Assembly: GCA_937889655.1 (NCBI GenBank)
Contig: CALBZG010000165.1
Span: 1-8,518, forward strand
Reading direction: 5' to 3'
Length of the DNA stretch: 8,518 nucleotides
Source: an uncultured Clostridia bacterium
GTDB lineage: Bacteria > Bacillota > Clostridia > Peptostreptococcales > Anaerovoracaceae
In this document: positions 1 through 7,319 of the stretch, piece after piece
How positions within the stretch are numbered: position 1 is the stretch's first letter
How the letters are laid out: each line of letters opens with the position of its first letter
Program-made: the position numbers and the translations under genes
Notes under the pieces: generated by a model
Told to the model about the DNA's origin: nothing
The model's database searches: none
What the model saw: only the letters and a program-made list of their open reading frames with translations

Positions 1-1031
1 CCGGCACTGTTGTTTCCGACCCGGTCGACATCAACAGTGCAGTCTTTGCCTTTACGTTCGGGGAAGCTGTAAAAAACAGTTCTCTGAATACGGCGGACGC
101 AGTGGTTCTTGTTAAGGCAAGCGACAGCACCGTCGTCGCGACGGCAATGAAGGATACCGGGAAAATAACTTTTACTGCAATGGGATCGTTAGGAAGCACA
201 AGCACTGCATTCACCATTGACCCGACTGTTTTAGCCCCGTCAACAGAGTATCAGCTGAAGCTGAGTGGGACGATTGCTTCGGAACCACCAGGAAAGACTT
301 TGGGAAGTGACGTGGTATACACGTTTACAACGGCTTCCGATACGGTGATTCCTCCACGCCCGACTTTTGAGGCGATAAGCCTTTACCCTGTCATGAACGC
401 CAAAGATGTTTCAGTCGATGCCACCCTGGAAGAAGGATTTACCGAAGCGATCAAAGCAAATAACAAGATCGCTAGTGGCCAGGCGATCCAATTGACCGTC
501 GCCTCATCCGGGGATATCATCCCTGCAAGCTATACTGTGAGCAGCGATCAGACATCTATAACGATCGACCCGATCGAAAGTCTGGCATATGGACAGAATT
601 ATATTCTTAAAATCCTGGACAGCCAGATCAAAACAGCGGACGGCACCATAGCGCTTGCAGAACAACTGATTCCGTTTAAAACAACGAGCTTCAGCCAGGT
701 ATCCGCTACAGCATTAATGAATGAAAATGGAGCCGTGGCCACGATACTGCTTACGAATGGATCCGAAAACGGCCAAAATGCCTTCGTTGAATACGTTGTA
801 CGAAGAGACAAGGGTGCAAGGATGGAAAGCGGCGGCACAGTTATATTAAGTTCCAAGACCGCCCAGATCGCTTGCACGGCAAAGGCTGAGACTCCTTTTG
901 TCATTGAGTTGTCCGATGTTTCTGCCGACCAGTTCGGGAACGTTGTAGCAGGTGATGTATATTTGGATATTTATGTCGTTAATAATAGCGGGAATCTATT
1001 GTATTCACCGATCCATATCGTAGCGGAATAG
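1..1031 (+). CDS. Exported SbsA-type Ig-like (Big_5) repeat protein, C-terminal part
   Basis: The reading frame is already open at base 3 and runs 342 codons to TAG at 1029-1031, so the gene starts upstream; the GTG at 102 lies inside a domain and is not the start. Two Big_5 (SbsA Ig-like) domains are visible. The first spans about the first 110 visible residues and holds a VFAFTFGEAV strand, an LAPSTEYQLKLSG strand and a closing TFTT. The second has EEGFTEAI, LAYGQNYILKI and a closing PFKT. A beta-rich tail of about 110 residues follows, with no SLH domain, sorting signal or membrane anchor, so any anchor or signal peptide must lie upstream. The family serves as extracellular structural or adhesive modules. 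It is the first visible gene of a block that continues, 23 bases later, with an SLH protein and an ABC importer, which suggests a cell-surface role in the same process. The fold call is good; the function is unknown. Confidence 0.8.
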   Translation, partial: GTVVSDPVDINSAVFAFTFGEAVKNSSLNTADAVVLVKASDSTVVATAMKDTGKITFTAMGSLGSTSTAFTIDPTVLAPSTEYQLKLSGTIASEPPGKTLGSDVVYTFTTASDTVIPPRPTFEAISLYPVMNAKDVSVDATLEEGFTEAIKANNKIASGQAIQLTVASSGDIIPASYTVSSDQTSITIDPIESLAYGQNYILKILDSQIKTADGTIALAEQLIPFKTTSFSQVSATALMNENGAVATILLTNGSENGQNAFVEYVVRRDKGARMESGGTVILSSKTAQIACTAKAETPFVIELSDVSADQFGNVVAGDVYLDIYVVNNSGNLLYSPIHIVAE

Positions 1032-1054
1032 TTGCCGACAGAGGAGGGGCCAAA

Positions 1055-2530
1055 ATGAACAGGTTAAGAAGCAGTGTTTTCATATTGTTTTTTACATTGG
1101 TATTTGTGTTTTCTGCAACTGCGGCGGCTTTTGCGGTGCAGAGCATTGAATACACGACGAATGGAGCCGGCCAATATTATGTGGAGGGATCCGTGCTGGT
1201 ATTGTACGGAAAGGTCACAGATGGCGGAAAGGCGGTGCCGAATACTTCGGTTACTGTCGATATCAAGGATACCGACGGTAAGGTCATTTATTATGGATTG
1301 CTGAAAACGAACACAGCAGGCTACTTTAAGACGAATTTCACCATACCGAACGGAGTTGCAGACTCGATGTCTATTTTGATCAAGACTGCGAGTACAGCAT
1401 TAGATCCGGTGGAATATTCTCTGACAGTGCAGGAAAACTTTGACCTTGTGGGGTGTATCCCGCAGGGTTATATGACTGGAGACCCGATCCTGAAAATACC
1501 GGTAGAGACCGAACGTCTTGGACTGGTGTTCAGCGGCAATGTCAATTATTTCAACAACCGGAACAACAATCTTGATTTGGACAGTCTCGGAGTCAATGAA
1601 AGGAACAGGGACTGCGTCGATCTGTACGAACGGGATGGGTCCGGCAATTTCATCAAAGTCGCATCCTCCGTGGACCTGGTGACTTCCGAAACGGATGGGG
1701 GAAACGTGCCTGTAAGCGGGATCACCTTTCTTCAAGGATTTGCCGAGGACGATGAATTCGCACCAAGAGGCGGATACAGCCGCAAGAATGTTTTATATCT
1801 GATCCCAACGAACGGGCTGAAAGCCGATACGACCTACAAGGCAGTGATCGACGGGGATCTTTCAGCAAACAGCAGTGCGACCCTGGGTCAGGATTTAACC
1901 GTATTTTTTAGAACTCAGTCATCGGGTTCAAGCGGAACGATCCCGGGAGAAACGACTACCGGCGGAGCGGTCGTTACACCGACGGCGGTCAATTTTGAAG
2001 ACATATCAAACCATTGGGCCAAGTCCTATATTGAAGCCATGGCGAATCGCGGCATTGTCAACGGCTTGACTGCAACGACTTTCGCACCGGACAAATCCAT
2101 AACTAGAGCAGAATTTGCGGTTTTATTATCAAGGGTATTGAATCTAAAAGCTCTGCCTTCCGGAAACGGGTTCTCCGATGTCACGGAGAAAGCATGGTAC
2201 CATGACGGCGTACTTCAGGCAGTTCAGGCAGGCATAGTTTTGGGCGATGATGGGAAGTTCAGGCCGAATGATCAAATCCGCAGACAGGAAATGGCCCTGA
2301 TGCTGGCAAGAGCGTACGACTATGCCGGAGGAAACGCAGCGAATGGTCTGCAACTCAGCTATTCAGATAAGGACAAAATCGCAAGCTGGGCAGTTGAAGG
2401 CGTTGCACAGATTACAAGCCTGCAGCTGATGTCAGGATATCCGGACGGTACGTTCGGACCAAATCGAAACAGCACAAGGGCAGAGGCGGTAAAGACGTTG
2501 AAGATCTTCATGGATCTTATGGACTATTAA
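1055..2530 (+). CDS. S-layer-type surface protein: Ig-like domains plus three SLH domains
   Basis: A 491-residue exported protein held on the cell wall. The start is fixed by GAGGAGGGG at 1041-1049 and by the signal peptide at residues 1-27 (NRLR, hydrophobic core, AFA before VQS). Residues about 28-126 form a beta-sandwich resembling MG2 or carboxypeptidase-regulatory-like domains (GKVTDGGKAVPNTSVTVDI, then TNTAGYFKTNFTIP). Residues about 130-287 form a Big_5-like domain with LVFSGNV, LKADTTYKAVIDGDL and a closing FFRT. A Gly/Ser/Thr linker (288-312) leads to three SLH domains at about 314-362, 373-420 and 436-488. The wall-binding TRAE motif is present in SLH1 (350-353) and SLH3 (474-477), while SLH2 has RRQE instead. 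SLH domains bind pyruvylated secondary cell-wall polymer in Firmicutes. The neighbouring gene starts 2 bases later and an ABC importer follows, so a ligand-capture or channel role in the S-layer is plausible but inferred. Confidence 0.92.
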   Translation: MNRLRSSVFILFFTLVFVFSATAAAFAVQSIEYTTNGAGQYYVEGSVLVLYGKVTDGGKAVPNTSVTVDIKDTDGKVIYYGLLKTNTAGYFKTNFTIPNGVADSMSILIKTASTALDPVEYSLTVQENFDLVGCIPQGYMTGDPILKIPVETERLGLVFSGNVNYFNNRNNNLDLDSLGVNERNRDCVDLYERDGSGNFIKVASSVDLVTSETDGGNVPVSGITFLQGFAEDDEFAPRGGYSRKNVLYLIPTNGLKADTTYKAVIDGDLSANSSATLGQDLTVFFRTQSSGSSGTIPGETTTGGAVVTPTAVNFEDISNHWAKSYIEAMANRGIVNGLTATTFAPDKSITRAEFAVLLSRVLNLKALPSGNGFSDVTEKAWYHDGVLQAVQAGIVLGDDGKFRPNDQIRRQEMALMLARAYDYAGGNAANGLQLSYSDKDKIASWAVEGVAQITSLQLMSGYPDGTFGPNRNSTRAEAVKTLKIFMDLMDY

Positions 2531-2532
2531 GA

Positions 2533-3258
2533 ATGAAGAACCGAATAGTCTTATGCTTGCTGGTGATTTTTGCGGCGCTGATAATGACGGCAGCTATTGC
2601 CTATGCGGAGGAGGGTTCCGGCGAAGGGGAAAACAGCGATGAAGGGCTCTTCATCGCAGAAAGCAGTGTTCCTAATGGGCAGACGGATGTCCCGATAGAC
2701 GCTGTCATCCGGTTTGTATTCAACAAAAATGTTGTCAACATGACCGTGGCGCAAAACAATAGCGGCTGTTTTTCTTTAATGGATCCATCAGGGACCAACA
2801 TACCGATCATCGTTGAGATGGGGGATGACCAGATAGATCCCACCATCAAGAGGATCATATCGATCCGCCCCGTAGCGGCTTTGAAAGCGGGCACCCTTTA
2901 TACGATCCATATCAGTGAGAACCTCACTGCAAAGAATGGAACGAAGCTGGGGACACCGATCGATATGTCTTTTAAAACAAGAAGCGGCGGAGCGTCCGGA
3001 GAACTTATAAATAACGGCTCCGTTGTATCAGAAAATGAAAATGATGGAGGGCAGAGCGGCGACCTTGCGGTGAATAGTCCGGAAGAGGATGCCGGAATCG
3101 TGTCTTCCGTCGATGATCACGCGCAAAACACGAATGATAAAACGGATATGGATGGTAAACCGAGCAGCCTGTTGTTCCTGATTTCAACGGGCTGTATAGC
3201 TATTGCATTGATTTTGTTTGCGGTTTATCTATTGAGAAGAAAAGCGGCGGGCAGATGA
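2533..3258 (+). CDS. Membrane-anchored extracellular Big_5 domain protein
   Basis: A 241-residue type I membrane protein. Residues 1-25 are a signal peptide (MKNR, hydrophobic core, AYA before EEGSG). One Big_5 domain spans about 38-149, with VPNGQTDVPIDAVIRFVFNK, LKAGTLYTIHISENL and a closing SFKT. A hydrophilic, Asp/Asn/Glu/Ser-rich linker (150-211) leads to one transmembrane helix (about 212-234) and the basic tail LLRRKAAGR, which places the Ig domain outside the membrane. The start lies 2 bases after the upstream stop with no clear Shine-Dalgarno sequence, so translation is probably coupled. The stop overlaps the permease start as ATGA at 3255-3258, tying its expression to the ABC importer. 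A docking or hand-over role between the S-layer and the importer is inference. No haem-binding NEAT domain, catalytic motif or sortase signal is seen. Confidence 0.85.
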   Translation: MKNRIVLCLLVIFAALIMTAAIAYAEEGSGEGENSDEGLFIAESSVPNGQTDVPIDAVIRFVFNKNVVNMTVAQNNSGCFSLMDPSGTNIPIIVEMGDDQIDPTIKRIISIRPVAALKAGTLYTIHISENLTAKNGTKLGTPIDMSFKTRSGGASGELINNGSVVSENENDGGQSGDLAVNSPEEDAGIVSSVDDHAQNTNDKTDMDGKPSSLLFLISTGCIAIALILFAVYLLRRKAAGR

Positions 3259-4265
3259 AAAAACACCTTAAACTCATGACGATTCTTCTGGTTTTTCTGC
3301 CGATTGCCTGCGGCCTTGGCACACTTTTGATCGGAAGATACGGGATTAGCACAGCAGACACCTTAAGTGTACTGCTCTCCTTGGTTACAGGAAATGAATC
3401 CGGAGTAGATGGCAAAGCCGCCCTGATCATAACGGAAATAAGGCTGCCAAGAGCCCTCATAGGGGCATTCGTTGGAGCAGCCCTGGCTGTAAGCGGCGCG
3501 GCATTTCAAAGCCTTTTCTGCAATCCGCTGGTCAATTCCGGAATTTTAGGCGTTAGTTCAGGCGCCGGATTTGGAGCGGCATTGTCGATCATATTGATCG
3601 GACAAGGCAATGCCACGTTCATTTTCGCTTTTGCCTTCGGATGTCTGGCTGTGGGGATGAGCTACCTGATCGGCAGAGCATACGGAGAAGCCTCCACGAT
3701 CATGCTGGTCCTGGGCGGCACAGTGGTTTCATCCATTTTTGGCGCACTTCTTTCTTTTCTTAAATATATAGCAGATCCTTATAACCAATTGCCCGCAATC
3801 ACCTTCTGGCTGATGGGCAGCCTTGCCTCTGTCAATAGACAGGGGCTTATTGCCGCCATCATACCAATGGCGATCGGGATCATCGGCATTGTCATCCTGC
3901 GATGGAGACTGAATGTGCTATCCATGGGGGATAAGGAAGCACAAGCATTAGGAACAAATGTAACCCTGGTCAAAGGAGCGGTCGTCGTCTCGGCAACTTT
4001 GGCGACGGCGGGGGCGGTCTGCATCAGCGGTATCGTGGGTTGGATCGGACTGATCATTCCGCATATGGCGCGTATGCTTCTTGGCAGCGACAACAGATTG
4101 ATCGTGCCTGCCAGCATTTCTTTGGGAGCGAGCTTTATGATCATTGTAGATACGTTTTCCAGAAGCCTGACGGGATCCGAAATACCGCTGGGCATCATCA
4201 CAGCACTGCTCGGAGGCCCGTTCTTTATCTATCTTCTGAAAAAAACCAAAGGAGGGGGCTGGTGA
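3255..4265 (+). CDS. FecCD/BtuC-family ABC importer permease
   Basis: A 336-residue polytopic membrane protein of the family that moves iron-siderophores, haem and cobalamin inward. Family hallmarks are RLPR at 63-66 followed by a small-residue helix, NPLVNSGILGVSSGAG at 90-105, a DKEAQALGTNV segment, and the cytoplasmic coupling-helix region ISGIVGWIGLIIPHMARMLLG that contacts the ATPase. Length and about ten hydrophobic segments fit the family; it probably works as a homodimer, since only one permease gene is present. The start codon overlaps the upstream stop (ATGA), and the stop TGA at 4263-4265 overlaps the ATPase start by one base, so the three products are likely translated in step. 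The ligand cannot be deduced from the permease: iron chelate, corrinoid, haem or another metal complex all remain possible. Confidence in the family is very high. Confidence 0.96.
   Translation: MKKHLKLMTILLVFLPIACGLGTLLIGRYGISTADTLSVLLSLVTGNESGVDGKAALIITEIRLPRALIGAFVGAALAVSGAAFQSLFCNPLVNSGILGVSSGAGFGAALSIILIGQGNATFIFAFAFGCLAVGMSYLIGRAYGEASTIMLVLGGTVVSSIFGALLSFLKYIADPYNQLPAITFWLMGSLASVNRQGLIAAIIPMAIGIIGIVILRWRLNVLSMGDKEAQALGTNVTLVKGAVVVSATLATAGAVCISGIVGWIGLIIPHMARMLLGSDNRLIVPASISLGASFMIIVDTFSRSLTGSEIPLGIITALLGGPFFIYLLKKTKGGGW
4251..4258 (+). promoter_or_regulatory. Shine-Dalgarno sequence setting the ABC ATPase start
   Basis: GGAGGGGG sits six bases before the ATG at 4265. It favours that codon over the in-frame ATG at 4040 deep inside the permease gene. 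A GTG at 4262 is also in frame but sits closer to the ribosome site. Confidence 0.7.
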
Positions 4266-5086
4266 TGCCGATCCTTCAAATTCAAGGACTTTCCTTCGAA
4301 TACCCCAAGAAGCCCGTGTTTCAGCAAGTCAGCCTGAACATCGAAAGAGGCCGACTTTTTACCTTGCTGGGTCCAAACGGCTGCGGTAAAACAACGCTTC
4401 TCCACTGCATCCTGAACTTTTTGACTCCTTATGAAGGCACAGTATTATTGGATGGTTGCAAGATCACGGAGATGAAAGCGCAGGAAATCGCCCGGAAAAT
4501 CGCCTATGTCCCTCAAAGCCACAGGAAAATGTTTTCCTATACCGTTTTAGATATCGTATTGATGGGCCGGGCCGCATACTCGGCATTCTACAGCTCGCCC
4601 AAAAAGGAAGACCTCATCATTGCTGAGGAAGCGATTTCAGCAGTCGGGATGTCCGATTTTATCGACAAGCCTTTCATCCACCTGAGCGGCGGCGAGAGCC
4701 AGCTCGTCATGCTGGCAAGGGCGATCGCACAGCAATCCGAAATGATTCTTTTAGATGAACCCACCGCGCATCTCGACAGCTATCATGAGATGATGGTTTT
4801 AGATAAACTGTCGGAGCTGATTCGGGAAAATGGAATGACGGCGATCATGACGACCCATTATCCTAACCAGGCTTTCTATTTCATGAATAAAGGAATCAGG
4901 GTGGAAGGCGCATTAATGAAAAACGGCGCCATCATGCTTTCGGGTCCGGGTGAAGAAATTTTTACCCAGAAAGCCATATCGGAACTTTATCAGATCAGAA
5001 GCAAATTTATTGAGATCAAGGACGACGAGGGGGGATCAATCAAACAAATCATCCCTTTCGGCCTGGATAACGGAAGAACAGAATAG
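4265..5086 (+). CDS. ABC importer ATPase (FepC/BtuD-like)
   Basis: A 273-residue cytoplasmic ATPase energising the FecCD-type permease encoded just upstream. All ABC motifs are intact: Walker A GPNGCGKTT at 36-44, Q-loop YVPQ ending at Gln84, signature LSGGE at 140-144, Walker B ILLDEP at 161-166 with catalytic Glu165, D-loop around Leu170-Asp171 and switch His198 in MTTH. The segment around VLDIVLMGRAAY (94-105) is typical of ATPases serving iron-chelate and B12 importers. The chosen start gives a normal N-terminus (MPILQIQGLSFEYP); the frame extends upstream to 4040, but that would add about 75 residues translated out of frame from the permease gene. The stop lies one base before the binding-protein start, so coupled translation is likely. 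The C-terminal tail beyond residue 235 is an ordinary extension for this family. Confidence 0.96.
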   Translation: MPILQIQGLSFEYPKKPVFQQVSLNIERGRLFTLLGPNGCGKTTLLHCILNFLTPYEGTVLLDGCKITEMKAQEIARKIAYVPQSHRKMFSYTVLDIVLMGRAAYSAFYSSPKKEDLIIAEEAISAVGMSDFIDKPFIHLSGGESQLVMLARAIAQQSEMILLDEPTAHLDSYHEMMVLDKLSELIRENGMTAIMTTHYPNQAFYFMNKGIRVEGALMKNGAIMLSGPGEEIFTQKAISELYQIRSKFIEIKDDEGGSIKQIIPFGLDNGRTE

Positions 5087-5087
5087 A

Positions 5088-6176
5088 ATGAAAAAATATG
5101 CAGCACTAATAATTCTTATACTGATGCTCCTGCTGTCCGCCTGCGGGGAGACCTCCGGGTCGCTGTCCCATGTGGATGAAGGAAGCCGGATCGTAACGGA
5201 TGCCATCGGAAGGCAGGTCGAGATCCCTGAAAAGGTGGAACGGATTGCCTGCCTGTATGCTTTCGCCGGGCATGTCACCGTTTTGCTGGGCGAGGAGGAG
5301 AAAATCGTTGCGGTGGTGGAAGGCCTGAAGAGGGATAAACTGCTGACAAGCTTTTTCCCTTCCATTCTTGAGAAGGATGTGCCGTTTACTGATGGCACCA
5401 TCAATGTAGAAGAACTGGCAAGGCTGGATCCGGACGTGGTATTCATCCGGCGCTCCACCATTGAAAATCAGGCAGAAATGAGCAAGCTGGAAGCCTTCGA
5501 TATCCCGGCAATCGTCATTGATTCCAACACCATAGCAGAGCAAAGAAAGTCCGCACAAGTCATTGCAGAGGTATGTGGCGGCCAAGCCAAAAATAAAGCG
5601 GAAATTTACGATGATATTTATCAAAGAGCTATCGATACAGCTGAAAGCAAGGCATACCGGATCGATCCAGAAGAGAAAGTGTCCGTCTATCATTCTGTGA
5701 ACGAAGCCACCAGAACCGACATGAGCGGGACCTTGTCTGCGGAATGGACTGCTCTTGTAGGCGTCGAGAATGTCTCGGCAGACAAAGAGCTCAGCGCGTT
5801 CGAAGGTAAAATGTATGCGGGGCTTGAGCAAATATACACTTGGGATCCGGAGATCATCATCTGCAACGAGCCGGGCGTCCGCGATTATATGCTGAATGAT
5901 GAAAAATGGTCCGAGTTGGCTGCCGTTACACAAAAACGTGTTTATCAGATGCCTATCGCCATTTCACGATGGGGCCATCCCGGCTCCATGGAAACTCCGC
6001 TGGCCATCTATTGGCTGGGGAAGCTGGCGTATCCCGAGCTTTATTCGGACATAGACCTGGAAAAGGAAACCAGGGATTTTTATAAGGCTTTTTTCAACTA
6101 TGAACTGGATGATTCCGAAATTGCTTCGATCCTCTCCGGGGAGGGCATGAGGCTTCTGAAGACACAACCACAATAA
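5088..6176 (+). CDS. Lipoprotein substrate-binding protein of the FecCD-type importer (Peripla_BP_2)
   Basis: A 362-residue extracellular ligand-binding lipoprotein. The start at 5088 is supported by the signal peptide directly after it: MKKY, a Leu/Ile core and the lipobox LSAC with Cys19 as the predicted lipid-bearing residue. The in-frame ATG at 4950 would place the signal sequence about 46 residues inside the protein. The mature domain opens in standard fold style (VTDAIGRQVEIPEKVERIACL), continues with NVEELARLDPDVVFIR, and ends with the GHPGSMETPLAIYWLGKLAY region and DFYKAFFNYELDDSEI, typical of COG0614 binding proteins for metal chelates and corrinoids. It is the third piece of the importer. 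No residue signature known to me fixes the ligand. Translation is probably coupled to the ATPase (one-base gap; only a weak GGAAG upstream). Confidence 0.93.
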   Translation: MKKYAALIILILMLLLSACGETSGSLSHVDEGSRIVTDAIGRQVEIPEKVERIACLYAFAGHVTVLLGEEEKIVAVVEGLKRDKLLTSFFPSILEKDVPFTDGTINVEELARLDPDVVFIRRSTIENQAEMSKLEAFDIPAIVIDSNTIAEQRKSAQVIAEVCGGQAKNKAEIYDDIYQRAIDTAESKAYRIDPEEKVSVYHSVNEATRTDMSGTLSAEWTALVGVENVSADKELSAFEGKMYAGLEQIYTWDPEIIICNEPGVRDYMLNDEKWSELAAVTQKRVYQMPIAISRWGHPGSMETPLAIYWLGKLAYPELYSDIDLEKETRDFYKAFFNYELDDSEIASILSGEGMRLLKTQPQ

Positions 6177-6192
6177 AGATAGGAGACTTTGG

Positions 6193-6936
6193 ATGAAACT
6201 GCTGATTTGCATTGATGATACGGATAATTTGGAAAGCATCGGATCCGGCGAACTGCTCCAGATCATGGGAGAAGAGCTATCGGCGCGGGGGCTTGGAAGG
6301 GCGGGCTTCATCACCCGGCATCAACTCTATGTTCATGAGGATATCCCCTATACTTCCCACAACAGCTCCATGTGTTGTGAACTGGAAACGGAAGAGCAGC
6401 ACTATGCCGACATCCGTTCATTTGCAACGGAATTCCTAAAAGAGAATGCGGCGGAAGGCTCTGATCCGGGATTATGTATTGTAAAAAGGAATCAATTAGC
6501 ACCAGAGAATGTACATAGATTGATCGCTTATGGAAGAAAGGCGAAATTCGAAATATTGAACAAAGCCATGGCCTATGCCCTTGCCAGGGATTTATCGGAG
6601 CATATCCATCTTTCGGAGCATGGAGGAACCGGGCAGGGAGTGATCGGTGCCCTGGCAGGCTGCGGACTCCGTCTTTCGGGGAATGACGGGAGAATGAAGG
6701 GGAAAATCTACCCTGAAAATGAGGGGAATATCATGACCGTCGAACATATTTGCAAACGTTATCCTTTCGATGCAGTCAGAGAGATATCTGGCAAACGCCT
6801 GAAAGGAACTGACCGTGTCAAATTAGGAAGCGAACTCAAGGGCGTCTTTCTTGACCATCAGATCACTTTGATGGTCAAGCCTCTGGAAAACGACATTTTC
6901 ATGACTTGCAGCAAAAAGGAGCTAAAAGCGTATTAA
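6193..6936 (+). CDS. TiaS-like protein (agmatidine synthetase N-terminal domains only), function unknown
   Basis: A 247-residue soluble protein preceded by AGGAG at 6181-6185. It resembles archaeal TiaS, which uses ATP to attach agmatine to C34 of tRNA(Ile2). Visible matches to the TiaS pattern are CIDDTD at 6-11, IPYTSHNSS at 51-59 (TiaS has IPYKTRGN-like), DPG at 91-93, and GTGQGVIGALAGCG at 145-158 (TiaS has GRGLIGALAAVG-like). TiaS is around 420 residues with OB-fold and Zn-ribbon domains at the C-terminus; these tRNA-binding parts are absent here, and no CxxC ribbon is visible. Bacteria normally read AUA codons through the unrelated lysidine synthetase TilS, so a tRNA role is doubtful. 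It is the last gene of the importer block, 16 bases after the binding protein, and may act on the imported ligand or a related cofactor. The family resemblance is read by eye; the function is open. Confidence 0.72.
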   Translation: MKLLICIDDTDNLESIGSGELLQIMGEELSARGLGRAGFITRHQLYVHEDIPYTSHNSSMCCELETEEQHYADIRSFATEFLKENAAEGSDPGLCIVKRNQLAPENVHRLIAYGRKAKFEILNKAMAYALARDLSEHIHLSEHGGTGQGVIGALAGCGLRLSGNDGRMKGKIYPENEGNIMTVEHICKRYPFDAVREISGKRLKGTDRVKLGSELKGVFLDHQITLMVKPLENDIFMTCSKKELKAY

Positions 6937-7000
6937 AACCGCACGACAACCATATTACAACGGGAAATCTTCGCAATGTTGTGTGAAGTGGATTTGATAA

Positions 7001-7050
7001 TGAAATCAACTTATAATATGTAATTTCAACTTATAAAATCAACATGTAAA
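7001..7050. repeat. AT-rich imperfect direct repeats
   Basis: TCAACTTATAA occurs at 7006-7016 and again at 7026-7036, exactly 20 bases apart, and a 9-of-11 match, TCAACATGTAA, follows at 7039-7049. They lie between the end of the TiaS-like gene and the terminator hairpin. They could be binding sites for a regulator or simple low-complexity DNA. A TATAAT at 7012-7017 has no properly spaced -35 element. Confidence 0.45.
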
Positions 7051-7060
7051 ATCAAAAGCT

Positions 7061-7095
7061 GGTCAAGGGCAAAGTAAGAATGCCCTTGACCTTTT
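7061..7095 (+). terminator. Rho-independent terminator ending the importer operon
   Basis: GGTCAAGGGCA (7061-7071) pairs perfectly over 11 bases with TGCCCTTGACC (7081-7091) around a nine-base loop, followed by TTTT and then GCATTT. An A-rich flank (ATCAAAA) on the left gives a T-rich tail on the opposite strand, so it could stop transcription in both directions. It lies about 125 bases after the TiaS-like gene and separates the two transcription units. Confidence 0.88.
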
Positions 7096-7270
7096 GCATT
7101 TAGCGCTTCAAATGAGTTGAGGTTTTTATCTTTGAATATCTGTTGGTGTCTAAAGTTTCGGTGTCTCAAGTCTCTACTAATCCTCTGCATCAAAATTGCT
7201 TGAATTTTGTGGATGAACCTTCGCTTTTTGCAGGGAGGTGTAGTTTTATACGCTATTTTTTTCGTGTTTT

Positions 7271-7285
7271 TGTAACAATGTTACA
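7271..7285. promoter_or_regulatory. Palindromic candidate operator TGTAAC-AAT-GTTACA
   Basis: A perfect inverted repeat with six-base arms and a three-base centre, located 128 bases before the methyltransferase and 15 bases before a strong Shine-Dalgarno sequence. This size and symmetry suit a dimeric repressor. The spacing differs from TnrA/GlnR boxes (TGTNA-N7-TNACA) and from Crp/Fnr boxes, so I do not assign a regulator. Confidence 0.4.
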
Positions 7286-7319
7286 GAGAAACCGGCCGCA
7301 AGGAGGGTATATTCTACAT

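Noticed and set aside
130..144. CCGTCG-TCG-CGACGG palindrome
   Set aside because: It is inside the first coding region and explained by ordinary GC-rich codons; no regulatory context.
4040..4264. Upstream in-frame extension of the ATPase gene to an ATG at 4040
   Set aside because: This stretch encodes conserved permease motifs in the other frame, and the ATPase N-terminus at 4265 with its ribosome site is complete without it.
4950..5087. Upstream in-frame extension of the binding-protein gene to an ATG at 4950
   Set aside because: It would bury the lipoprotein signal peptide about 46 residues inside the protein.
5106..5933. Long antisense reading frame of about 275 codons
   Set aside because: It lies wholly opposite the binding-protein gene, whose lipobox and family motifs are clear; the antisense translation shows no domain-like pattern.
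6942..6985. Possible hairpin CACGACAAC / GTTGTGTG
   Set aside because: A bulge and a loop of about 27 bases make it weak; the perfect 11-pair terminator further on explains transcription ending.
6994..7017. Promoter made of TTGATA (6994-6999) and TATAAT (7012-7017)
   Set aside because: The spacer is only 12 bases, too short for a sigma-70 type promoter, and any transcript would run straight into the terminator at 7061-7095.
7143..7319. 72-residue frame starting at TTG 7143 (ending at 7361)
   Set aside because: No ribosome site at the TTG, no recognisable domain and atypical composition; only its last 13 codons have a ribosome site and are listed separately.
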